NCBI GenBank assembly: GCA_027625915.1
Contig: JANTQA010000032.1
Span: forward strand, 1,240,001 to 1,304,000
DNA from: Anaeramoeba flamelloides
Taxonomy: Eukaryota > Metamonada > Anaeramoebidae
DNA length: 64,000 bases
Reading direction: 5' to 3'
Below the pieces are notes generated by a model. That model worked only from the letters and a program-made list of their open reading frames with translations, had not been told where the DNA came from and did no database searches. Made by a program: the position numbers and the translations under genes. This document shows, in pieces, positions 57,701 through 64,000 of this stretch (position 1 is its first letter; each line of letters begins with the position of its first letter).

Positions 57701-60700
57701 AAAAAATTTATCTTTATCTTACAGAATTTTAGAATGTTTAAACTCATAAAATTTTTTGTTAAATAATCATTTGGAGCAAGTTTAAATAAAGAAATCGAAA
57801 AATCTTTATTAGAAAAAAATAATGCACTTTCTTTTTTTATTTTTATTTGTATTTGAAAGGGAAGGTAATTAATTTCCTCTTATTGTTGTTAGGTTTTCCA
57901 TAACTTATAAGAATGGAATAAAATCATTGATTTGATTTAATTTTAATTTCCGAAAACATCCTTTAGTTAGGTTTTTTTAATTTAAAAGAATAGAGTGAAA
58001 TTTTTGATTTTATTAAATTCTTTTGAATTCAATAAAACGATTTTTAGGTTTTCTTTAGTTTTTTGTTGATTTGGAAAATCAATAGATTATCGTTAGATTT
58101 TTTTGAAGTTTACTATATATTTACAAAATCGATGGATTTTCGTTCGGTTTTTTTTACTTTTCGAAATAAACCGAAAATTTTAATAAATTTTCTGTTTATT
58201 TCTAAAGTAAAAAAAACCTAGAACACTTTACAAATAAAATAGAAAACCTCAAAAAAAACCTAGAACACTTAACAGATAAAACAGAAAACCTCAAGAAAAT
58301 CACCTAGGTACTCAACGGCACTCTACAGCACTTTTCGACACTTTTCTAATTTCGAAATTTTTGTTTAGAAATTTCAATACAGAATTTTTATTTTCTTGAT
58401 CATGTAAGAATGAAAAATAATCCTTTTTCATTTTTAGTACATCTGCATTAATCAAAGAAAAAAAACCTCTACGATCAGAAAGTATTGTAAAAATTGTTAT
58501 TCTGCTTAATACTTTTATTTTTTCTTTGATACTAATTTTTTTCTTTTATAAATTGGTACAACTTTTAATTTCCAGTTTTTTGTGGTTTTTGTGATTCTTT
58601 TTAAAAAAAAGAAAACCAAACAATATTTCCAACCAGATCAATTTTTATGTAAATTTTGTCCAAAATTGATTTAAATTTTTATTTAATAATTTTGAATTTT
58701 CAACTTCTCAATTAGATATTATCATTATTTTTGTTTGGAAATTATAATTTTTAGGATAATTTGTTTGAAGAATATAATTTTTCTGATTTCTTTAAAAGTC
58801 TATGTCAAATTATTTTTTTGCGTTTATATCTTATTTTGTAAATCAGAATTCTGACTTGATCAAGTTTTTGCTTCAGTTTTATAAATATAATGCTTGAAGA
58901 ATATGGATTTAATTTTTAAAAATTTTGTTACTTTTTTATTTATCCAAACATCTCTTGAGTTAAAATATTTTTGAACAAGATTTAAATGGAATATTACCAA
59001 TCCACAAAATATAAAAAATGACTCATTATATCATTTTTCATTTTTTGTTGAATGAATGTAAACAAATTAAAATCAAATTCAATTAATAAAAAAAAAATAA
59101 AAATTAGAGATAAAATAAAAATAAAAATTCAAAATAAAATAAAAATTAAAAATAAAATAAAAATTAAAAATAAAATAAAAATAAAAATTAAAAACAAAAA
59201 AAACTTTCAATGATTAAAACAAAATAGGAAAAGAAATTGAAATTGATTTAAATAATCTCAATATTGAATCGTTGCATCTAGAATCAATTGAACTAAGCAA
59301 AATAAAAATGAAAGAAAATGATTCACACGGGAACATTATTGCTGTTAATAATAATTACATTTGCTTTGGGCTTCAGCAAGGAGCGATCAGATCTATTAAT
59401 CGAACGACCAAAAGAAATGTATATTTAAGAGGCCATTTGTCACGAGTTATTGATTTAAATTTTTGGAATTTGGAAGAAGGCTTGCTTGTAAGTATTTCTG
59501 AAGAAGGATCTTTGATTATATGGGATGTCAATGAAAACAAATTGTTATTTCAAATTAATTACCAAAAAACGAAAACCCAATCAAAGTTAGATAAGGGGTG
59601 TTTTAAACGAGTCATATGGCACCCAATTGACAAACAAATAGCTGCATTTGGATCTGATAACACTATTTATATATGGTCTGTCGATGATCTCTTAGAATTG
59701 AATAATTTGGGAACATACGAAATTGATTCTGATGAAAATGTGAAAGGGAGAATAATGTTATTAGAAGAAACGAAGGAGGTAATTGATTATGCCTTTTCTC
59801 CCGATGGAATTTTTTTATTTACAGCATGTAAAGACGGAACTATTAAAAGTTGGGATTACCAAAACCAAGTCTGTGTGCGAACAGTCAACCCATTAAATGG
59901 ACTAATTATGAGTAGTCTGGCTTTTTGTGGAAAGGACTACCAAGGTTTTGAAAATAACGATTATATCCCTGGTTTAGATTCCTTTATAGTTATTGGTTGT
60001 GAAAATAATAAAATTTTAAAATTATTCAATATTCGAACTTGGGATTGTTTACAAACGATTACTTTCAATAAAAGCCAAAGCGAATCAATAAATACAGAGG
60101 AAACGGAAAACGAAAAAGAAGAAAGGAGAAAAAAATTGAAAAATAATTTATTTTCTCGTTTTTCATTTGATCTTACTTCAAAGTTTTTATTTATAAATAT
60201 TCTTAATGAAAATAAATTATTGGTTTTAACGCTATTTGATAACAAACAAAATAACAAAACAAGAAATTTAAAAAATATTGGATTTAAAACCCTTCATTCA
60301 TTAGAAATTTCAAAAACAATTTTTAATTTTTTAATTGAAGACAAATATGAAAGTAATGATTTACAATTGTCTATTTTTTCTGTAGAAAACACTTCAATTA
60401 ACCAATATAACATTTTTTCAAAAGATTTTGAGATACAAAATGATGATGATAAGATTAGGAATAAAAATAAAAACACTTTAAAGAAAATAATTGAGAATGA
60501 AAAAGAAAATGAAAACGTAAAAACAATTAAAAAAACTTCTAATATTACAGAAAGCGATAGTGATGGTGATAGTCCTGATGAAGAAGATGAAAACAAAAAA
60601 AATGAAACTGATCAAGAAGATGATAAGAAAAATGACAATAATGACAATGAGAAAGAAAAAGAAAAAGTCAAGAATAAAGAAGAATTTTTCAAAAAGAAAA

Positions 60701-62934
60701 ATGAAAAAAAAAATGAAAAAAAAAAAGAAGAAAAAGAAGAAAAAGAAGAAAAAGAAGAAAAAGAAGAAGAAGAAAAAAAAGAAGAAGAAAAAGAAGAAGA
60801 AGAAAAAAAAGAAGAAGAAAAAGAAGAAGAACAAGAAAAAGAAGAAGAAGAAGAAAAAGAAGAAAAAGAAGAAGAAGAAGAAAAAGAAGAAGAAGAAGAA
60901 AAAAAAGAAAAAAAAAAAATAATTCGATCAGATTCTGAATTAAAATTAATAAAATCGAAATATTTAGAACTATTGAAAGATTCAATGATTAAAAAAATTA
61001 ATTTATTAGAAAGCAAATTAAATGAACAAATGAAAAAACAAGTAAATAGTTATTTCGAAAAGCAAGAAAAGCAAATTCAAAAAGAAAAAATGGATATAGA
61101 AGATGAAATGGCGGAAAATAAAAAGCAATTTTATCAAGAATTTTATAAAAAAATTCAAGAAGAATTTCCACAAATTATTCAAGAATCTTTAATGAAACAA
61201 CTATCAACTTTCCCAAAACAAATTAACTCTTATTTAAAGAAAAATTATGAATTAGAAAAAGCACAATCGTACAAAAAATTAAAAGCACAATATAAAAAGA
61301 CCTTTCCACAGTTTTCAGAAATTAATAAAAATATTAAAAAACAATTAATAACATCTTCTCAAGAATTTGTAAAAAATATTTCAAGTACTATTTTTTTTGA
61401 AATTTCTCCATTTATTAAAAAGACTTTTGAGAGTTCCCTTTCTAAAATTTTATTATTGTCATTCCAAGTAACTAATGAACAATTTATTGACAAATTGAAA
61501 AATGAAATCAACAAAAACTTATCAAATAATTCCTTTTTCTTGAACAATTCCCAAAATACCAAACAAAAAAATATTCTTGAAATTCAAAAGTTTATACAAA
61601 ATATTATTACGAAAAATTACAAAGAAATTGAAAAAAATTTAATTGAATTTAAGGATCAAATTTTGTTAAAAATTAAAAATAATTTTTTGTCAATGAACCA
61701 ATCTGTTGAAAAATTAAATCAGACCTTGAAGGAAATAGAATATTTTAAACTTTCGAAGAAGTTTGGAGATGATGAGGATGAGGATGATGAGGAGGAGGAG
61801 GAGGAAGAGGAAGGAGAAGAAGAAAAAGAGGGGGGAAAGGTGATGGTGGGAGGAGAGGATGATGAGGAAAAGTATAATTTCAATAACATACAATATGAAA
61901 ATCAGAATAATAATAATAATTTACAATTCAAAACAACAGATTTAACCAATGATCTAATTCAAAAAGTTGGCAATGATATTGGTAGTGATGAAATCGAAAT
62001 TGGAAAGGCAATTGAAGATGAGGATGAGGATGAGGATGAATATTTTTCAGAACAAAATTTATTAGAAAATGAAGAATTACTCCCCCCAATTGAATTTACC
62101 GAAAATAAGCAAAATTATCGATCACAATCAGAGTCAGATTTTGATTCATCTTTAGAAGATTCAATTTCAAGCCAAGAATCAAATAGCGATAATAATGGGA
62201 AATTATTTACCCAAGATCAGGGGTCAGAATCAGATTCGGATTCTGGTTTTGAACAAAAAAGGGGGGGTATAAAATTAGAAACAAATGTCAAGACGTCATC
62301 AGAATTCCAAAAAGAAACAATTAATGGAAATGAGAACAAATCAGGTAATAAAAATTGGAACGAAGAAAATAAAGTACATGATAAAAATGAGTTTGATGAA
62401 TCTGATGAATCTAATGAGTCTGACGACGACGACAACGACGACGACGATGATGATGATGATGATGAAATTAAAAAAGGCGAACAACTACCAAATAAATTAA
62501 TCGAAATTCAAAAAAAAATTTATCAATTAATAGAACAAAAAGATTTCGAAGAAGCTTTGTTATTGGCCTTACAGCAAGACAATTTACAAATCGTTTTAAA
62601 TACAATTAAAGGATCAAACCCAATGGTGTTAGTTTACAGTGACATCAGTCAAATGGCTTTACTCAAATTTGTTATTCAAATTACCCAAAGTTTCGAGACA
62701 GACACTGATTTAAAACTTAAATGGTCAATTGAAGCCGTCAAGAAAATAAATCTCAAGAATGATGAAAAAATTTTAATCGTTATTATCAATTTATTTGGAA
62801 AACTAAAAAGTAAAATTCAAAAAATTATTCAATTTAATCAAAAAAAATATTCATTACATATGATTAAATTTAAAAAATTATCAAATCAAATTGATTTATT
62901 GTTAAAGCGTCACAGTCAATTGATAAAAAATTAA
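54400..62934 (+). CDS. EDC4: EDC4/Ge-1 (enhancer of mRNA decapping 4), two exons recognised
   Basis: EDC4 (plant VARICOSE) scaffolds the DCP1-DCP2 decapping complex in P-bodies. Exon 1 (to 54640) codes a polar N-terminus ending RHLSVQ; its start is uncertain because A runs with stops lie between ATG 54362 and the open frame. Exon 2 is 59228-62934. Splicing at CAAG|GTAATT and AAATAG|GA restores GGA and the frame, and the joined text follows EDC4 order. Exon 2 then has a WD40 domain (HGNIIAVNNNYICFGL; YLRGHLSRVIDLNFW; WDVN; SPDGIFLFTACKDGTIKSWD), a Lys/Glu tract (about residues 400-545 of exon 2), a long helical region (545-830), an acidic Asp/Glu/Ser region, and the Ge-1 C-terminal helical domain (FEEALLLALQQDNLQIVL; SQMALLKFVIQITQSF; DLKLKWSIEAVKKI). 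Exon 2 codes about 1,235 residues, and the gene about 1,310, close to human EDC4 (about 1,400). The intron is 4,587 bp. Confidence 0.88.
55389..55833. repeat. Inverted-repeat element H
   Basis: About 445 bp whose ends are inverted: ACTGTTGAGAGAAAAAT, TTGGACA and TTTTAATTGGGAAC on the left; GTTCCCAATTAAAA, TGTCCAAC and ATTTTTCTCTCAACAGT on the right. The right arm holds a duplicated TTGGACA unit. It has no open frame. The target duplication is unclear. Confidence 0.65.
58045..58346. repeat. Palindromic repeat F, copy 3, with 10-bp-periodic array
   Basis: The left half carries TTTAGGTTTTCTTTAG and AATCAATAGATT, and the right half AAATAGAAAACCTC, AACCTAGAACACTT and ACAGAAAACCTCAAG. The right edge (58307-58346) is four decamers: GGTACTCAAC, GGCACTCTAC, AGCACTTTTC, GACACTTTTC. 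A LINE remnant follows about 340 bp to the right. Confidence 0.7.
58690..59015 (-). mobile_element. Decayed LINE fragment, copy 3
   Basis: On the minus strand it matches part of the reverse-transcriptase thumb of the LINE at 47656-48676: WINKKVTKFLKI then IYKTEAK near 58870-58950. Stops and frameshifts are frequent. Only about 330 bp can be aligned by eye. Confidence 0.55.
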
Positions 62935-64000
62935 TTAATTATTATAAATACAATAAACCTGAAATCTGACATATCTCTCTTTTATTTATTTTTTTCTTTT
63001 TTTTAACTAAATTTCATTTTAAATTTTCATTCGAAACACAATATAGAAAATATACACTTTATTTTTTTGATTTTTTATAATAATTTCAGGGAATTTGAAT
63101 ATAAACTATATTCATAATATAAAAGAAGTTTTGATGATAACATATATTAGAATGATATTAGCAATTAATTCGTGATAATATTAAAAAAATCCCGATTAGT
63201 CCTACTTTATCAGAAAAAATCAGAAAATCGCGATATTCCACCTTATCGTGATAAAATGAAAAATTATTTTTTTGAAATCAATTTAAAAAATCTCTTGACT
63301 TTTACAAAAATATTGAGACTTTTACAACACTTTTATTCTCTAAAAATGTTAGAAAGTGTTTGTAGGGGTTATGAATGGTCTTCAACTGTTTGAAAGTTTT
63401 GAAAGACATAAAACTTTTATAAACGGAATGAGTTTGTTTGTTGTGGAAACACAAAATTTTTTTCTTTTCATTTTTTTTTTAACGAAATATATAAGCACTA
63501 AAACCAATGTTATGATCAATACTAATAATTACCAATTTCAACAATACACCTGAATATGAAATAGATGTGTTTTTTTGAAATGGAGTTGGTTAACTTCAGA
63601 ATTTTAAATAACTTAAAAGAATAAATAGTAATTTTACTTCTTTTTAGGTGATCGATAAAACAAAAACCTTTAAGATAAAGTTGTGTTTTCTTGACAATAC
63701 TAAGAATAGTGAAGAAGAAGAAGAAGAAAACAAATGTATAAAAAATCTTAATAATTGGCGATCATCTGGCTAGGTTATTGAGAAAGCTTTTGAAAAGTTA
63801 GATAAATCCTTTCAGCTTTCATAGATTATTGAAAATGTTTTCACCCAAGAATAAATATTCTAAAAAACGAGTGAAAGGTTGGTTGTTATCGAAATTCTAT
63901 TATCCAATAAAAGTTACAACACCAGTTATGACTGAGAAAATATTTATTTGACTTTTTTATTACTTAAATTTGTTGGTCGAAAAGGATCGATAGGGTTGTC
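62935..64000. other. Right-end spacer, no gene recognised
   Basis: The downstream flank of EDC4. Two overlapping plus-strand frames (63172-63393, 63356-63553) have no recognisable content. A stretch at 63290-63420 (CTCTTGACTTTTACAAA; TTAGAAAGTGTTTGTAG) faintly resembles part of repeat E copy 1. A (GAA)n-like run lies at about 63713-63729. Confidence 0.5.

Larger units (their letters stand above)
54641..59227 (+). other. EDC4 intron of 4.6 kb
   Basis: Donor GTAATT and acceptor AAATAG are fixed by frame and homology on both sides. Contents are a 30-base A run (54730-54756), inverted-repeat element H, palindromic repeat F copy 3 with a decamer array, and a decayed LINE end. A 70-codon frame at 57480-57692 (MRKFFSKKGLISYSNN) matches nothing and is probably chance. 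An AAAATAAAAATT-type simple repeat lies at 59085-59200, next to the acceptor. Confidence 0.8.

Noticed and set aside
60478-61016. Minus-strand poly-Phe/Ser frames opposite EDC4
   Set aside because: Antisense of the EDC4 Lys/Glu tract.
1-64000. Virus-derived or capsid/polymerase-bearing elements
   Set aside because: No capsid, protein-primed polymerase, integrase or envelope-like frame was recognised on either strand.
1-64000. Stop codon reassignment
   Set aside because: All conserved frames end in TAA and none needs TAA, TAG or TGA read as an amino acid.
1-64000. tRNA or rRNA genes
   Set aside because: No B-box-like GGTTCGAATCC stretch with a matching acceptor stem, and no GC-richer rRNA-like block, was seen by eye; a covariance search could still find a diverged one.

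Overview
The window reads as nuclear DNA of a very AT-rich unicellular eukaryote. Evidence: spliceosomal introns with GTAA-type donors, eukaryote-only genes (SMC2, WDR48/UAF1, long-form tRNase Z, EDC4/Ge-1, a GPR137/TOM1-type seven-helix protein, a multi-SH3 protein), and long Lys/Glu tracts coded by GAAAAA-type repeats inside conserved proteins. That protein style together with the AT bias resembles Anaeramoeba-like metamonads; this assignment is an inference from style and needs a database search. Every supported reading frame ends in TAA, and no stop reassignment is needed.

Layout. 1-2037: first exon of SMC2 (minus) and at least 1.7 kb of its first intron, leaving the window on the left. 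5044-7788: WDR48/UAF1 (minus). 12711-13992: an unrecognised basic protein with a probable small 5' exon. 14-20 kb: gene-poor, with a (CA)n tract and a nested foldback repeat. 20301-27875: ELAC2-type tRNase Z in two exons split by a 4.6 kb intron. 30961-35425: a seven-helix membrane protein in three exons (minus) with a 3.5 kb intron. 36-41 kb: repeats, a LINE remnant and a Tc1/mariner element. 41370-47059: a KE-rich protein with five SH3 domains, interrupted by two one-base A-run length changes. 47.5-48.8 kb: a LINE fragment with a perfect 19-bp target duplication inside a palindromic repeat. 50944-51486: a small possible PH-like protein (minus). 54400-62934: EDC4/Ge-1 split by a 4.6 kb intron.

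The genes do not form an operon or pathway; they serve chromosome condensation, deubiquitinase control, tRNA 3' processing, mRNA decapping, and membrane or cortical scaffolding. What unites the window is architecture. Compact conserved exons are separated by very long introns and spacers filled with old, low-identity repeats. These comprise at least five inverted-repeat DNA element families (two with TTAA-type tips, one nested in the other), one Tc1/mariner copy, three LINE 3' ends, palindromic repeats carrying 10-bp-periodic arrays, and several faint dispersed repeats. Repeat coordinates were found by eye; ends are firm where inverted repeats or target duplications are described and approximate otherwise. 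No rRNA, tRNA, CRISPR array or virus-derived element was recognised.
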